The notes beneath the pieces were generated by a model. That model made no database searches, was not told the DNA's origin, and saw only the letters and a list, made by a program, of their open reading frames with translations. 64,000 bases of DNA from Serratia proteamaculans. Its GTDB lineage: Bacteria > Pseudomonadota > Gammaproteobacteria > Enterobacterales > Enterobacteriaceae. This document shows positions 19,433 to 30,927 of the stretch, piece by piece. Position 1 is the first letter of the stretch, and each line of letters begins with the position of its first letter. Where the stretch lies: positions 1,860,001 to 1,924,000 of the forward strand of contig NZ_SWDE01000001.1 in the NCBI RefSeq assembly GCF_013337185.1, in the 5' to 3' direction. The translations under genes were made by a program, and so were the position numbers.

Positions 19433-19449
19433 GGCACCATAAGGGTGCA
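19433..19449. promoter_or_regulatory. NtrC-like binding site 1
   Basis: GGCACCATAAGGGTGCA contains the exact inverted repeat GCACC-N5-GGTGC of the NtrC consensus TGCACC-N5-GGTGCA. It lies downstream, not upstream, of the sigma-54 promoter. Confidence 0.65.
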
Positions 19450-19461
19450 TTGGGGTTTTGT

Positions 19462-19478
19462 TGCATTAATTTGGTGCG
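19462..19478. promoter_or_regulatory. NtrC-like binding site 2
   Basis: TGCATTAATTTGGTGCG matches the NtrC consensus well in its right half. Its centre is 29 bp (about three turns) from site 1, suited to cooperative binding. Confidence 0.5.
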
Positions 19479-19644
19479 CGTGGCGTCTCAAAAAAAGAAA
19501 CATTTTAGTTTCAATCTGTTCACAATCGGCTATTTTCTAACGGTTATCCGTTCTAAGACTATCTTTATACTTGAGCAATAAATCTCCATTTAGAATCTGA
19601 TGCTCTTTGTATTTGAGCCACCACAACAGCAAAGGAGTTGGACC

Positions 19645-20541
19645 ATGCAAATGCGTAAATTGGCGTTATCGTTACTGCTGATCGGGACGGCGGCTAACGT
19701 AGCCCATGCGGAAGAACTGACCGGTACGCTGAAGAAAATCAAAGACAACGGCGTGATCGTTGTCGGCCACCGCGAATCGTCAGTGCCGTTCTCCTACTAC
19801 GACAATCAGCAGAAAGTTGTGGGTTACTCCCAGGACTACTCCAACCAAATCGTTGACGCGGTTAAGAAAAAACTGAATGCCCCGGATCTGCAGGTCAAAA
19901 TGCTGCCGATCACCTCGCAGAACCGTATTCCACTGCTGCAAAACGGCACCTTTGACTTCGAGTGCGGCTCAACCACCAACAACCTTGAGCGCCAGAAACA
20001 GGCCGCCTTCTCCGACACCATCTTCGTGGTCGGCACCCGCCTGCTGGTGAAGAAAGGCTCTGACGTTAAAGATTTCAAAGATCTGGCCGGTAAACCGGTG
20101 GTAGTCACCTCCGGCACCACTTCGGAAGTGCTGCTCAATAAACTCAATGACAGCGGCAAAATGAACATGCGCATCATCAGCGCCAAAGACCACGGTGATT
20201 CATTCCGCACCCTGGAAAGCGGCCGCGCAGTCGCCTTTATGATGGATGACGCCCTGCTGGCCGGTGAACGTGCGAAAGCCAAGAAGCCGGACCAATGGGA
20301 AATCCTCGGTACGCCGCAGTCGAAAGAAGCCTACGGTTGTATGCTGCGTAAAGACGATCCTGAGTTCAAAAAACTGGTCGATGACACCATCGCTCAGGCC
20401 CAGACTTCAGGTGAAGCGGCAAAATGGTTTGATAAGTGGTTCAAACAGCCCATCCCACCGAAGAACCTCAACATGAACTTCGAACTGTCAGACGACATGA
20501 AGCAACTGTTCAAAGAGCCTAACGACAAAGCACTGAACTAA
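19645..20541 (+). CDS. gltI: Glutamate/aspartate ABC transporter, periplasmic binding protein
   Basis: Captures glutamate and aspartate in the periplasm for GltJKL. Starting at the ATG at 19645 (MQMRKLALS) gives 298 residues with a clear signal peptide ending ...ANVAHA-EE. The SBP family-3 signature VGHRESSVPFSYYDNQQKVV and the GSTTNNLERQ segment match E. coli GltI. The frame stays open upstream to 19600, but AAGGAG precedes 19645 and the signal peptide starts there. It is first gene of gltIJKL, likely under nitrogen control. Confidence 0.96.
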   Translation: MQMRKLALSLLLIGTAANVAHAEELTGTLKKIKDNGVIVVGHRESSVPFSYYDNQQKVVGYSQDYSNQIVDAVKKKLNAPDLQVKMLPITSQNRIPLLQNGTFDFECGSTTNNLERQKQAAFSDTIFVVGTRLLVKKGSDVKDFKDLAGKPVVVTSGTTSEVLLNKLNDSGKMNMRIISAKDHGDSFRTLESGRAVAFMMDDALLAGERAKAKKPDQWEILGTPQSKEAYGCMLRKDDPEFKKLVDDTIAQAQTSGEAAKWFDKWFKQPIPPKNLNMNFELSDDMKQLFKEPNDKALN

Positions 20542-20740
20542 TAAAACAAAGGCCAGGCCAACCTGGTCTTGTTGATGGCTGGGACAGACAGGAATGCGGG
20601 GGGCCGTTCCCCTCCCGCATTTTCCCCTTAACGCACCACCGATGCCCGCACAGATAAGTCAGCCCGACTGGCCGCGGTGCTATCGACGCGGAAAAGTCAT
20701 CAATCTTTAGGCGCTCTGCGCCCGCTTAACGGAGTTTGTT
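20542..20740 (+). ncRNA. gltI-gltJ intergenic region, position of sRNA SroC
   Basis: In E. coli and Salmonella this spacer yields SroC, a processed RNA that sponges GcvB. Here the 199-bp spacer has a strong hairpin at 20593-20624 (AATGCGGG with CCCGCATT plus inner G/C pairs, then TTTTCCCC) that could form the 3' end and also lower gltJKL expression relative to gltI. Sequence identity to SroC was not established; the call rests on position and structure. Confidence 0.4.
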
Positions 20741-21481
20741 ATGTCAATAGATTGGAACTGGGGTATCTTCCTGCAGCAGGCCCCGTTTGGGAATACCACT
20801 TACCTCGGCTGGATTTGGTCCGGCTTTCAGGTCACGGTAGCCCTCTCCGTCTGTGCATGGATTATCGCTTTCTTTGTCGGTTCGCTATTCGGTATTTTGC
20901 GTACCGTACCCAACCGCGTTCTTTCCACCCTCGGTACCTGTTACGTCGAACTGTTCCGTAACGTGCCGCTGATCGTACAATTCTTTACCTGGTATCTGGT
21001 GATCCCGGAACTGCTGCCGGCCAATATCGGCATGTGGTTCAAAACCGAACTCGATCCTAACGTGCAGTTCTTCGTTTCCTCCATGCTGTGCCTCGGGCTG
21101 TTTACTGCTGCCCGAGTATGCGAACAGGTACGCGCTGCCATTCAGTCACTGCCACGCGGTCAAAGAGCCGCCGGGCTGGCGATGGGCCTGACGCTGCCGC
21201 AAACCTATCGCTACGTGCTGTTGCCGAACGCCTATCGGGTGATTGTGCCGCCGATGACCTCGGAAATGCTTAACCTGGTTAAAAACTCCGCCATCGCTTC
21301 CACCATCGGGCTGGTCGACATGGCTGCGCAGGCCGGCAAACTGCTGGATTACTCGGCGCACGCCTATGAATCCTTTACCGCGATTACGCTGGCCTACATC
21401 GCCATCAACGCCGTGATCATGCTGTTTATGCGACTGGTAGAGCGAAAAGTGCAGTTGCCCGGCAATCTGGGGAGTAAATAA
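20741..21481 (+). CDS. gltJ: Glutamate/aspartate ABC transporter permease GltJ
   Basis: Inner-membrane permease of the HisMQ family, 246 residues with about five membrane segments. The cytoplasmic EAA-type loop ([19 protein letters not shown]) contacts the GltL ATPase. It overlaps gltK by one base (TAATG). CGGAGTTTG precedes the ATG. Confidence 0.96.
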   Translation: MSIDWNWGIFLQQAPFGNTTYLGWIWSGFQVTVALSVCAWIIAFFVGSLFGILRTVPNRVLSTLGTCYVELFRNVPLIVQFFTWYLVIPELLPANIGMWFKTELDPNVQFFVSSMLCLGLFTAARVCEQVRAAIQSLPRGQRAAGLAMGLTLPQTYRYVLLPNAYRVIVPPMTSEMLNLVKNSAIASTIGLVDMAAQAGKLLDYSAHAYESFTAITLAYIAINAVIMLFMRLVERKVQLPGNLGSK

Positions 21482-22155
21482 TGTACGAATTTGACTGGGC
21501 ATCGATTGTCCCAAGCTTCCCTTACCTGCTGCAAGGTCTGTTGATCACGCTGAAGATCACCGTGACTGCCATCGTCTTCGGTATCCTCTGGGGCACCATT
21601 CTGGCCGTTATGCGCCTGTCGCCATTCAAGCCCATCAGCTGGTTTGCCGCGCTGTACGTCAACCTGTTCCGCTCGGTGCCGCTGGTCATGGTACTGCTGT
21701 GGTTCTACCTGGTGGTTCCAAGCTTATTGCAAAAGGTTCTGGGACTGTCGCCGAAAACCGATATTCGCCTGATCTCGGCTATGGTAGCCTTTTCCCTGTT
21801 TGAAGCGGCCTATTACTCGGAAATCATCCGTGCCGGTATTATCAGCATCTCACGCGGCCAGTCTTCCGCCGCGCTGGCGCTGGGCATGAGCCACTGGCAG
21901 TCAATGAAACTGGTTATTTTGCCGCAGGCGTTCCGCGCCATGGTGCCACTGCTGCTGACTCAGGGCATCGTACTGTTCCAGGATACTTCTCTGGTCTACG
22001 TACTGAGCCTGGCTGACTTCTTCCGTACCGCCTCAACCATCGGCGAGCGCGACGGCACCCAGGTTGAAATGATCCTGTTCGCCGGCTTTGTCTACTTTGT
22101 TATCAGTCTCGCCGCCTCGGCGCTGGTAAGCTATTTGAAGAAAAGGACTGTTTGA
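21481..22155 (+). CDS. gltK: Glutamate/aspartate ABC transporter permease GltK
   Basis: Second permease of the heterodimeric channel, 224 residues. The EAA loop is visible as [20 protein letters not shown]. Its start overlaps the gltJ stop and its stop overlaps the gltL start (TGATG), so the three are translationally coupled for equal stoichiometry. Confidence 0.96.
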   Translation: MYEFDWASIVPSFPYLLQGLLITLKITVTAIVFGILWGTILAVMRLSPFKPISWFAALYVNLFRSVPLVMVLLWFYLVVPSLLQKVLGLSPKTDIRLISAMVAFSLFEAAYYSEIIRAGIISISRGQSSAALALGMSHWQSMKLVILPQAFRAMVPLLLTQGIVLFQDTSLVYVLSLADFFRTASTIGERDGTQVEMILFAGFVYFVISLAASALVSYLKKRTV

Positions 22156-22880
22156 TGATATCCCTGAAAAATGTTTCTAAGTGGTACGGTCACTTTCAGG
22201 TTCTGACCGATTGCACCACCGAAGTCAAAAAAGGTGAGGTGGTGGTAGTCTGCGGTCCTTCAGGCTCGGGCAAATCTACCCTGATCAAAACCGTCAACGG
22301 CCTGGAGCCGATCCAGCAGGGCGATATCCTGGTGAACGGTACCCCGGTCAACAACAAGAAAACCAATCTGGCGCAGCTGCGTTCCAAGGTCGGCATGGTG
22401 TTCCAGCACTTTGAGCTGTTCCCGCACCTGTCGATCATCGACAACCTGACGCTGGCACAGGTAAAAGTGCTCAAGCGCGATAAAGCCGCCTCCCGCGAGA
22501 AAGGCCTGAAGTTGCTGGAGCGCGTCGGCCTGACCGCCCACGCCAACAAATTCCCCGGACAGCTTTCCGGTGGCCAGCAGCAGCGTGTGGCTATCGCCCG
22601 TGCGCTGTGCATGGATCCTATCGCCATGCTGTTCGATGAGCCTACCTCGGCGCTCGATCCGGAAATGATCAACGAAGTGCTCGACGTGATGGTCGAACTG
22701 GCGAATGAAGGCATGACCATGATGGTGGTAACCCACGAAATGGGCTTTGCCCGCAAAGTGGCCAACCGGGTGATCTTTATGGACGAAGGCAAAATTGTCG
22801 AAGACCGCAATAAAGACGACTTCTTCAACAACCCAGAATCGGAACGTGCCAAAGACTTCCTGGCAAAAATCCTGCACTGA
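22155..22880 (+). CDS. gltL: Glutamate/aspartate ABC transporter ATP-binding protein
   Basis: ATPase powering GltJK. Walker A is GPSGSGKST (about residues 34-42), the ABC signature is [15 protein letters not shown], and Walker B is [12 protein letters not shown]. Starting at ATG 22155 ([12 protein letters not shown]) gives 241 residues and matches E. coli GltL. The hairpin at 22888 ends the operon. Confidence 0.96.
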   Translation: MISLKNVSKWYGHFQVLTDCTTEVKKGEVVVVCGPSGSGKSTLIKTVNGLEPIQQGDILVNGTPVNNKKTNLAQLRSKVGMVFQHFELFPHLSIIDNLTLAQVKVLKRDKAASREKGLKLLERVGLTAHANKFPGQLSGGQQQRVAIARALCMDPIAMLFDEPTSALDPEMINEVLDVMVELANEGMTMMVVTHEMGFARKVANRVIFMDEGKIVEDRNKDDFFNNPESERAKDFLAKILH

Positions 22881-22887
22881 TTTAACT

Positions 22888-22911
22888 GATGCGCTCCATT
22901 CGGGGCGCATC
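22888..22911 (+). terminator. Terminator-like hairpin after gltL
   Basis: GATGCGC and GCGCATC form a 7-bp stem around a 10-nt loop 7 bp after the stop, followed by a pyrimidine-rich but not pure T tract. Confidence 0.6.
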
Positions 22912-22991
22912 TCTCCCCTCCCGGCACTAAAAGCGCTTGTTTCTCCCTGGTTTTGATCCGATGCTCGGAGCATAACTACAAGGAGATAAAT

Positions 22992-23924
22992 ATGCCTCGC
23001 CCTATCATTATCGATTGCGATCCCGGCCTCGACGACGCCATTGCCCTTGCCATGGCACTGAGTTCACCGGAACTTGAAGTGAAAGCCATTACGACTTCTG
23101 CCGGTAACCAGACGCCGGAGAAAACCCTGCATAATGCGCTCGGACTGCTGACGCTGATGAAACGCGAAGACATTCCGGTTGCCGCCGGTGCTGCGGGCCC
23201 GCTAATGCGTGAGCTGGTGATTGCCGACTATGTGCATGGCAAAACCGGCATGGGCAATACCCATCTGCCAACGCCCACCCTCAAGCCGGTCAAACAAAGC
23301 GCCGTCGAACTGATCGCCAGCCTGCTGCGCAGCAGCCCGGAACCCATCACTCTGGTGGTGACCGGCCCGATGACCAATATCGCCCTGCTGCTGGCTCAAC
23401 ACCCGGAGCTGAAAGGCAACATCGAGCGTATCGTCTTTATGGGCGGCGGCATGAACGCCGGCAACACCACCCCGGTGGCGGAATTTAATATTTTCGTCGA
23501 CCCGGAAGCCGCCGAGATGGTGCTCAAATCCGGCGTGCCACTGACCATGGCGGGTCTGAACGTCACCCATCAGGCGCTGGTGCTGCCGCAGGATATCGAA
23601 CGGATCCGTCAGATCGATAACCCGGTGGCGCAGGCGGTGGCCGAAATGCTCGACTTCTACCTGCCGCTGTATCTCAGCCACCCGCGCGGGTTGCCCGGTG
23701 CCGCGATGCACGATCCCTGCACCATCGCCTGGCTGCTGGCGCCACAGCTGTTTGGCAGTATCGAACGCTGGGTCGGTGTAGAAACCAAAGGGGAGTACAC
23801 CCAGGGGATGACGGTGGTGGATATCTTCGGGCAAAACGGCAAAGCGCCTAACGTGGAAGTGCTGACCGATATCGATCGTGAAGGGTTTATCAATCTGCTG
23901 GCCGAACGCATCGCGCGTTATTAG
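22992..23924 (+). CDS. rihA: Pyrimidine-specific ribonucleoside hydrolase
   Basis: Cleaves cytidine and uridine to base and ribose. The calcium-binding nucleoside hydrolase signature [16 protein letters not shown] lies at residues 8-23. [18 protein letters not shown] and the late [11 protein letters not shown] carry further active-site residues. The ATG at 22992 (MPRPIII) has AAGGAGAT at good spacing; the 13 extra codons upstream are not conserved. The 310-residue length matches E. coli RihA, which also follows gltIJKL. Confidence 0.95.
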   Translation: MPRPIIIDCDPGLDDAIALAMALSSPELEVKAITTSAGNQTPEKTLHNALGLLTLMKREDIPVAAGAAGPLMRELVIADYVHGKTGMGNTHLPTPTLKPVKQSAVELIASLLRSSPEPITLVVTGPMTNIALLLAQHPELKGNIERIVFMGGGMNAGNTTPVAEFNIFVDPEAAEMVLKSGVPLTMAGLNVTHQALVLPQDIERIRQIDNPVAQAVAEMLDFYLPLYLSHPRGLPGAAMHDPCTIAWLLAPQLFGSIERWVGVETKGEYTQGMTVVDIFGQNGKAPNVEVLTDIDREGFINLLAERIARY

Positions 23925-23997
23925 CAGCCGAGACTCGGACACAGCCAATATTCAGTTTTTTTGATTTAACTCAGCGAATTTTTACGCTATCACTGGC

Positions 23998-24770
<773 letters not shown>

Positions 24771-24787
24771 TGACGAGCTCCCTGCCC

Positions 24788-24813
24788 CGGCCCTTTCCGC
24801 TCGGGAAAAGGCC
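24788..24813. terminator. Hairpin between the convergent azoR and ybeL
   Basis: GGCCCTTTCC and GGGAAAAGGCC form an imperfect stem in the 58-bp gap between convergent stops. No strong T-run on either side, so it is a weak candidate bidirectional terminator. Confidence 0.45.
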
Positions 24814-24828
24814 AGGGTGCGGGAAAAC

Positions 24829-25311
24829 TCAAGGTTCGAAAGGCCGACGCTGAAACTGGTCATGGCCGCATTTCGGGCATAGCGGCAACACTTCCGGCGT
24901 GTAAAACGCCATGTGATGATGGCACTGCTCGCACACCAGATTCCCCAACCCGACCACCTCACCGCTGTGGTAAACGCCATGGTGGCTGACATCCTTGAAA
25001 ACTTCGCGCCATTCCAATTGGGTTTTGTCGGTAATGTCCGCCAGCTCCTGCCACAGGCTCTCTTTAATTACCCGCATAAAAACGCTGTCGGTAAATTCTT
25101 CCCGGCTTTCCTGGTAACTGCGCGCAAACTCTTCCAGATCGCGCCGTACCGCCAGGGTCACCTGCTCCACTTCATCGCGCGTCAGCTCACCGGCTTCGTT
25201 CAGCCGTTTTTCAGCGCTCGCCACCAGTGAATCAATATCACGTTCGCCATTTTTCAGGCGTTCGGTCAGAGATGCCACCAATTCGCGGTAGTACTGAGCA
25301 ACCTTGTTCAT
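24829..25311 (-). CDS. ybeL: YbeL-family zinc-ribbon protein
   Basis: 160-residue soluble protein of the YbeL (DUF1451) family, function unknown. The N-terminal two thirds is a charged helical region (TERLKNGERDIDSLVASAEK). The C-terminus is a zinc ribbon with two CxxC pairs, NLVCEQCHHHM and LPLCPKCGHDQF. GAGGAGAG precedes the ATG at 25311. It sits upstream of and divergent from leuS, as in E. coli. Confidence 0.92.
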   Translation of the reverse strand: MNKVAQYYRELVASLTERLKNGERDIDSLVASAEKRLNEAGELTRDEVEQVTLAVRRDLEEFARSYQESREEFTDSVFMRVIKESLWQELADITDKTQLEWREVFKDVSHHGVYHSGEVVGLGNLVCEQCHHHMAFYTPEVLPLCPKCGHDQFQRRPFEP

Positions 25312-25577
25312 AATCTCTCCTCGATGAACTTACGTGACAGGGCTTACCTCTTCAAAGTAGCTCTTATCATTTTAGCGGTAAATTGCTGATGTCACTTGGC
25401 AACGCACGGGATCCTCAAGATGTGAGTCATATCATGGCGGAGATTTTTTAAATACGCCGAGTCGGGCGCTTGGTGTTGTTGCCGAGAGGTCTTATCAGCT
25501 ATGCTATGCGGATCTATAAGTACTCAACAGAATGCTACGGATGTAGCTGTTTTACACCTACAGGACCACCAGCCGCC

Positions 25578-28160
25578 ATGCAAGAGCAATACCGTCCAGA
25601 AGACATAGAATCGAACGTACAGCTTCACTGGCAAGAGAAGCAGACTTTCAAGGTTACCGAAGACGCGAGCAAGGAAAAGTATTACTGCCTATCCATGCTG
25701 CCATACCCATCAGGCCGTCTGCACATGGGGCACGTTCGTAACTACACTATCGGCGACGTGATCTCGCGCTATCAGCGCATGCTAGGTAAAAACGTACTAC
25801 AGCCGATCGGCTGGGATGCGTTCGGCCTGCCGGCGGAAGGCGCCGCGGTTAAAAACAACACCGCTCCGGCTCCGTGGACCTACGACAACATCGAATACAT
25901 GAAGAACCAGCTAAAACTGCTGGGCTTCGGCTACGACTGGGATCGCGAGATCGCCACCTGCGATCCGGATTACTACCGTTGGGAACAGTGGTTCTTCACC
26001 AAGCTGTACGAAAAAGGCCTGGTCTACAAGAAGACCTCTGCGGTGAACTGGTGCCCACACGATCTGACCGTGCTGGCCAACGAACAGGTTATCGACGGCT
26101 GCTGCTGGCGCTGTGACACCAAGGTTGAGCGTAAAGAGATCCCACAGTGGTTTATCAAAATCACCGACTACGCCGACCAACTGCTTAACGATCTCGATAC
26201 GCTGGAAAGCTGGCCAGAGCAGGTCAAAACCATGCAGCGTAACTGGATTGGCCGTTCTGAAGGGGTGGATATCACCTTTGACGTGGCGGGCAGCGACGAG
26301 AAACTGACCGTTTACACCACCCGTCCGGACACCTTTATGGGTGCGACCTACGTTGCCGTTGCGGCTGGCCATCCATTGGCCCAGCTTGGCGCGGTAAACA
26401 ACCCGGCGCTGGCTGAATTTATCGAAGAATGCCGCAACACCAAAGTGGCCGAAGCCGAAATGGCAACGATGGAGAAGAAAGGCATGCCGACCGGCCTGTT
26501 CGCCATCCATCCGCTGTCCGGCGAGCAAGTGCCGGTTTGGGTCGCCAACTTCGTGCTGATGGAATACGGCACCGGCGCGGTAATGGCCGTTCCGGCTCAC
26601 GACCAACGTGACTGGGAATTTGCCACCAAATACGGTTTGCCGATCAAACCGGTAGTGCTGGCGCTCGATGGCAGCCAACCGGATGTCCAGGCAGAAGCGA
26701 TGACCGAGAAAGGCACGCTGTTCAACTCCGGCGAGTTTGACGGTCTGGATCACCAGGACGGTTTCAACGCCATTGCCGACAAACTGGTCGCCGAAGGCGT
26801 CGGCCAACGCAAGGTTAACTACCGTCTGCGCGACTGGGGTGTTTCCCGTCAACGTTACTGGGGCGCACCAATCCCAATGGTCACCCTGGAAGACGGCACC
26901 GTAATGCCGACCCCGGAAGACCAACTGCCGGTGATCCTGCCGGAAGACGTAGTGATGGACGGCATTACCAGCCCGATCAAGGCCGATCCCGAGTGGGCGA
27001 AAACCACCGTTAACGGCCAGCCGGCGCTGCGTGAAACCGACACCTTCGACACCTTTATGGAGTCTTCCTGGTACTACGCGCGCTACACCTGCCCGCAGTA
27101 CGACCAGGGCATGCTGGATCCGGCCGCCGCCAACTACTGGCTGCCGGTGGATCAGTATGTCGGTGGTATCGAACACGCCATCATGCACCTGATGTACTTC
27201 CGTTTCTTCCACAAGCTGCTGCGTGACGCAGGCCTGGTCGATTCCGACGAGCCGGCAAAACGCCTGCTGTGTCAGGGCATGGTATTGGCCGACGCCTTCT
27301 ACTACAGCGGCAACAGCGGCGAACGCGTCTGGGTTTCCCCGGTCGATGCCACCGTTGAGCGCGATGACAAAGGCCGCATTATTAAAGCTACCGATCCACA
27401 AGGTCGTGAACTGGTCTATGCTGGCATGAGCAAAATGTCGAAGTCGAAAAACAACGGCATCGACCCACAGGTCATGGTTGAGAAATACGGTGCGGATACC
27501 GTGCGTCTGTTCATGATGTTCGCCTCACCGGCAGAAATGACGCTGGAATGGCAAGAATCCGGCGTGGAAGGGGCAAACCGCTTCCTGAAACGCGTCTGGA
27601 AACTGGCCTACGAACACCTGGAAAAGGGTGCCGTACAGCCGCTGAACGTAGCAACGCTGACGGAAGATCAGAAAGCGCTGCGTCGCGATCTGCACAAAAC
27701 CATCGCCAAAGTGACCGATGATATCGGCCGTCGTCAGACTTTCAACACCGCCATTGCCGCCGTGATGGAGCTGATGAACAAGCTGGCCCGTGCTCCGCAG
27801 GAAAGCGAGCAGGATCGCGCTCTGCTGCAGGAAGCCCTGCTGGCTGTGGTCCGCATGCTGTATCCATTCACCCCGCACGTGTGCTTCTCACTGTGGCAGG
27901 CGTTGGGCGGTGAAGGCGATGTGGACACCGCAGCCTGGCCGCAAGCCGACGAGCAGGCGATGGTCGAAGACTCCAAGCTGGTGGTCGTACAGGTCAACGG
28001 CAAGGTCCGCGCTAAAATTACTGTGGCAGCTGATGCAACCGAAGAACAGGTGCGTGCGCGCGCCGCTGAGGAACATCTGGTCGCTAAATATCTGGACGGG
28101 GTTACGGTTCGTAAAGTGATCTATGTTCCGGGCAAATTGCTTAACCTGGTTGTGGGTTAA
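25578..28160 (+). CDS. leuS: Leucyl-tRNA synthetase
   Basis: Class I synthetase charging tRNA-Leu, with a large editing domain. The HIGH-type motif is [12 protein letters not shown] near residue 49 and [12 protein letters not shown] carries the KMSKS motif. The ATG at 25578 ([11 protein letters not shown]) gives 860 residues, the E. coli length; the frame is open 36 codons further up without conservation. The ribosome site is weak (AGGACC), and the 266-bp upstream region has no clear regulatory motif that I can name. It starts the leuS-lptE-holA-nadD run. Confidence 0.97.
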   Translation: MQEQYRPEDIESNVQLHWQEKQTFKVTEDASKEKYYCLSMLPYPSGRLHMGHVRNYTIGDVISRYQRMLGKNVLQPIGWDAFGLPAEGAAVKNNTAPAPWTYDNIEYMKNQLKLLGFGYDWDREIATCDPDYYRWEQWFFTKLYEKGLVYKKTSAVNWCPHDLTVLANEQVIDGCCWRCDTKVERKEIPQWFIKITDYADQLLNDLDTLESWPEQVKTMQRNWIGRSEGVDITFDVAGSDEKLTVYTTRPDTFMGATYVAVAAGHPLAQLGAVNNPALAEFIEECRNTKVAEAEMATMEKKGMPTGLFAIHPLSGEQVPVWVANFVLMEYGTGAVMAVPAHDQRDWEFATKYGLPIKPVVLALDGSQPDVQAEAMTEKGTLFNSGEFDGLDHQDGFNAIADKLVAEGVGQRKVNYRLRDWGVSRQRYWGAPIPMVTLEDGTVMPTPEDQLPVILPEDVVMDGITSPIKADPEWAKTTVNGQPALRETDTFDTFMESSWYYARYTCPQYDQGMLDPAAANYWLPVDQYVGGIEHAIMHLMYFRFFHKLLRDAGLVDSDEPAKRLLCQGMVLADAFYYSGNSGERVWVSPVDATVERDDKGRIIKATDPQGRELVYAGMSKMSKSKNNGIDPQVMVEKYGADTVRLFMMFASPAEMTLEWQESGVEGANRFLKRVWKLAYEHLEKGAVQPLNVATLTEDQKALRRDLHKTIAKVTDDIGRRQTFNTAIAAVMELMNKLARAPQESEQDRALLQEALLAVVRMLYPFTPHVCFSLWQALGGEGDVDTAAWPQADEQAMVEDSKLVVVQVNGKVRAKITVAADATEEQVRARAAEEHLVAKYLDGVTVRKVIYVPGKLLNLVVG

Positions 28161-28174
28161 CACAAGGAGGAATT

Positions 28175-28735
28175 GTGCGACAACGTATTCTGACGCTGTT
28201 GCTGGGGTTGGCGGTGCTGGTCACCGCCGGCTGCGGTTTTCACCTGCGTGGCACCACGCAGGTACCCCCGGAAATGAAAACGCTGATTCTGGACAGCTCA
28301 GACCCTTATGGTCCGCTGACCCGTTCGGTGCGTGAGCAATTACGTCTGAGCGACGTGACCATTGTCAAAGATGCAAAACGTAAGGATCTCCCTTCCCTGC
28401 GCATCATTGGCGCCACTGAAAGCCAGGATACCGCCTCTATCTTCCAGGACGGTAAAACCGCTGAGTACCAAATGGTGCTGACGGTCCAGGCACAGGTGCT
28501 GATCCCGGGTCACGATCTGTATCCGCTGAACGTAAAAGTATTCCGTTCGTTCTTCGATAACCCGCTAACCGCACTGGCAAAAGATTCCGAACAGGAAATC
28601 ATTCGCCAGGAAATGCGTGAGCAGGCCGCCCAGCAACTGGTGCGTAAACTGCTGACGGTGCACGCGGCGGAAGAAGAAACGCAGCAGAAAGCCGCTGCGG
28701 CCGGTGAAAAAGCGGCCAGTCGCGTAGATCAATGA
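28175..28735 (+). CDS. lptE: LPS-assembly lipoprotein LptE
   Basis: Outer-membrane lipoprotein that forms the plug of the LptD/E translocon for LPS insertion. A lipobox (VTAGC, cysteine about residue 20) follows a short signal peptide. Start codon is GTG at 28175 behind AAGGAGGAA, a near-perfect ribosome site. Its 186 residues have family length. It overlaps holA by four bases (ATGA). Confidence 0.95.
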   Translation: MRQRILTLLLGLAVLVTAGCGFHLRGTTQVPPEMKTLILDSSDPYGPLTRSVREQLRLSDVTIVKDAKRKDLPSLRIIGATESQDTASIFQDGKTAEYQMVLTVQAQVLIPGHDLYPLNVKVFRSFFDNPLTALAKDSEQEIIRQEMREQAAQQLVRKLLTVHAAEEETQQKAAAAGEKAASRVDQ

Positions 28736-29766
28736 TCCGTATTTACCCTGAACAACTTGCCGCGCAGCTCCGAGAGGGGCTGCGCGCTTGTTATTTATTG
28801 AGTGGCAATGAACCGCTGCTGTTGCAGGAAAGCCAGGATCTGATCCGCCAAACGGCACAGCAACACCAGTTCACCGAGCACTACAGCATCTCGCTGGATG
28901 CCCATACCGACTGGGACGCCATTTTCAGCATCTGTCAGGCGATGAGTCTGTTCGCCAGCCGTCAGACGCTGTTGCTGATCTTCCCTGAAAACGGGCCGAC
29001 CGCCCCGATAGGCGAACAGCTGATCAAGCTGGCTGCGCTGCTGCATGACGATATTTTGCTGATACTGCGTGGGCCACGTCTGACCAAAGCGCAGGAAAAC
29101 AGCGCCTGGTTCAAGGCGCTCAGCCCGCACGGCGCTTACGTCAGTTGCCAGACACCGGAACAGGCGCAGTTACCCCGCTGGGTAGCCCAGCGCGCCAAAA
29201 CCATGAAGCTGGAACTGGACGACGCGGCCAATCAGTTGCTGTGCTACTGCTACGAGGGCAATCTGCTGGCGCTGTCGCAGGCGCTGGAACGACTGTCGTT
29301 GCTGCATCCGGATGGCAAGCTCACGCTGCCGCGCGTTGAACTGGCGGTCAATGACGCCGCGCACTTCACGCCATTCCATTGGCTGGACGCCCTGCTGGCG
29401 GGGAAAAGCAAACGGGCCTGGCATATCCTGCAACAGATGCAGCAGGAAGATGTCGAGCCGGTGATCCTGCTGCGCACCTTACAGCGCGAATTGCTGCAAT
29501 TGCTGAACCTGCAACGGCGCATGGCGTCAGTGCCGCTGCGTACGCTGTTCGACCAGTACAAGGTCTGGCAAAACCGCCGTAACCTGGTCACCCAGGCATT
29601 GCAGCGGTTATCCGGTGCCCAGCTACGGCAAGCGGTTCATCTGCTGACGCAGATTGAAATCACCCTCAAGCAGGATTACGGCCAGTCGGTCTGGTCGGAA
29701 CTGGAAACCCTGTCGATGCTGCTGTGCGGCAAACCTCTGGCCACGAGTTTTTCCGATGCCCACTAA
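28732..29766 (+). CDS. holA: DNA polymerase III delta subunit
   Basis: Clamp-loader wrench that opens the beta sliding clamp. 344 residues with the family's N-terminal [27 protein letters not shown] start (first ten residues as in E. coli) and an [19 protein letters not shown] stretch. It is not expected to have a functional P-loop, as is usual for delta. Coupled to lptE by overlap and overlapping nadD by 11 bp. Confidence 0.95.
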   Translation: MIRIYPEQLAAQLREGLRACYLLSGNEPLLLQESQDLIRQTAQQHQFTEHYSISLDAHTDWDAIFSICQAMSLFASRQTLLLIFPENGPTAPIGEQLIKLAALLHDDILLILRGPRLTKAQENSAWFKALSPHGAYVSCQTPEQAQLPRWVAQRAKTMKLELDDAANQLLCYCYEGNLLALSQALERLSLLHPDGKLTLPRVELAVNDAAHFTPFHWLDALLAGKSKRAWHILQQMQQEDVEPVILLRTLQRELLQLLNLQRRMASVPLRTLFDQYKVWQNRRNLVTQALQRLSGAQLRQAVHLLTQIEITLKQDYGQSVWSELETLSMLLCGKPLATSFSDAH

Positions 29767-30418
29767 TTCGCAAGACACCACCGTCCTGCACGCCCTGTTC
29801 GGCGGCACCTTTGACCCAATCCATTACGGCCATCTGCGCCCGGTGGAAGCACTGGCGGCAGAGGTAGGCCTGAATCGGGTTACCCTGTTGCCGAACCATG
29901 TGCCGCCACACCGCCCTCAGCCCGAGGCTAACGCTCAGCAACGGCTGAAGATGGTTGAATTGGCGATCGCCGGTAATCCGCTGTTTGCGGTTGACGATCG
30001 CGAACTGCACCGCACCACGCCCTCCTATACCATAGAGACGCTGGAAGCCATTCGTAAAGAACGTGGCGCTGCATTACCGCTGGCGTTTATCATTGGCCAG
30101 GACTCGCTGCTGACGCTGCACAAATGGCACCGCTGGCAGTCATTGCTGGATACCTGCCACCTGCTGGTGCTGGCCCGTCCGGGCTACAATGACCGAATGG
30201 ACACGCCGGAACTGCAGCAGTGGCTGGAACAGCATCAGGTGACCGATGCCGCGCTGCTCAGCCGGCAGCCACAGGGCTATATCTACCTGGCCGATACGCC
30301 ACAGCTGGAAATTTCAGCGACGGAAATCCGCCAGCGTCGCCATCAGGGCCTCAACTGTGACGACCTGTTGCCGCGTTCGGTACAGCGCTATATCGAGTTA
30401 CAGGGTTTATATCGCTAG
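29756..30418 (+). CDS. nadD: Nicotinate-nucleotide adenylyltransferase
   Basis: Adenylates nicotinate mononucleotide in NAD synthesis. The nucleotidyltransferase signature [14 protein letters not shown] is near residue 15 and the late ISATEIRQR motif is present. The ATG at 29756 gives 220 residues, seven more than E. coli at the N-terminus, and overlaps holA by 11 bp. In E. coli cobC follows; here the next gene is rsfS after 188 bp without coding sequence. Confidence 0.94.
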   Translation: MPTNSQDTTVLHALFGGTFDPIHYGHLRPVEALAAEVGLNRVTLLPNHVPPHRPQPEANAQQRLKMVELAIAGNPLFAVDDRELHRTTPSYTIETLEAIRKERGAALPLAFIIGQDSLLTLHKWHRWQSLLDTCHLLVLARPGYNDRMDTPELQQWLEQHQVTDAALLSRQPQGYIYLADTPQLEISATEIRQRRHQGLNCDDLLPRSVQRYIELQGLYR

Positions 30419-30606
30419 CGAGAGCCGCATGATATACTGCGCCGCTATTTTTCAGGTATTCGCTGAAAACCCCGGAAACCTTAGCTGGCCGGGCAGTCAC
30501 CAGCTGGCTTTCAGCGGCATCCTGCCGACTTATCATTGATTCAGGCCGCAAAACGGGCAGTTGCCCGCCGCAGTCGAATGAACAGAACACTCCCGAGGGG
30601 GAACCT

Positions 30607-30924
30607 TTGCAAGGTAAAGCGCTCCAAGATTTCGTCATCGATAAAATTGATGACCTGAAAGGCCAAGACATTATCGCTCTGGATGTCCAGGGTAAATCCA
30701 GCATCACCGATTGCATGATCATCTGCACCGGTACCTCTACCCGTCACGTGATGTCGATCGCCAACCACGTGGTGCAAGAATCCCGTTCTGCGGGCATGGA
30801 ACTCTATGGCATGAAAGGCCAGGAAGCTTCCGACTGGATAGTGGTTGATTTGGGCGAAGTGATCGTCCACGTGATGCAAGAAGAAAGCCGTCGTTTGTAT
30901 GAGCTGGAAAAACTCTGGAGCTAA
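30607..30924 (+). CDS. rsfS: Ribosomal silencing factor RsfS
   Basis: Binds uL14 on the 50S subunit and blocks subunit joining in starvation. 105 residues from a TTG start at 30607 behind GAGGGGGAA, the same unusual start as in E. coli. The conserved N-terminal run begins [13 protein letters not shown] and the end is [11 protein letters not shown], nearly identical to E. coli. It is followed after 3 bp by rlmH. Confidence 0.95.
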   Translation: MQGKALQDFVIDKIDDLKGQDIIALDVQGKSSITDCMIICTGTSTRHVMSIANHVVQESRSAGMELYGMKGQEASDWIVVDLGEVIVHVMQEESRRLYELEKLWS

Positions 30925-30927
30925 GCG

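Larger units (their letters stand above)
19262..19644 (+). promoter_or_regulatory. gltI upstream region with sigma-54 and NtrC-like elements
   Basis: This 383-bp stretch has no gene. It starts with a GC hairpin (19267-19294) after lnt that may act as a weak terminator. It then holds a sigma-54 promoter (19339-19354) and two NtrC-type inverted repeats (19433-19449 and 19462-19478), followed by an A+T-rich leader to the gltI ribosome site AAGGAG near 19631. Confidence 0.7.

Noticed and set aside
19450-19467. Second sigma-54-like stretch TTGGGGTTTTGTTGCA
   Set aside because: The GG-to-GC spacing is off by one base and the TGGCAC core is absent; the 19339 element is far better.
25911-27401. 496-codon open frame on the minus strand
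   Set aside because: Antisense to leuS, whose motifs and length are complete; composition is that of a reverse-frame shadow.
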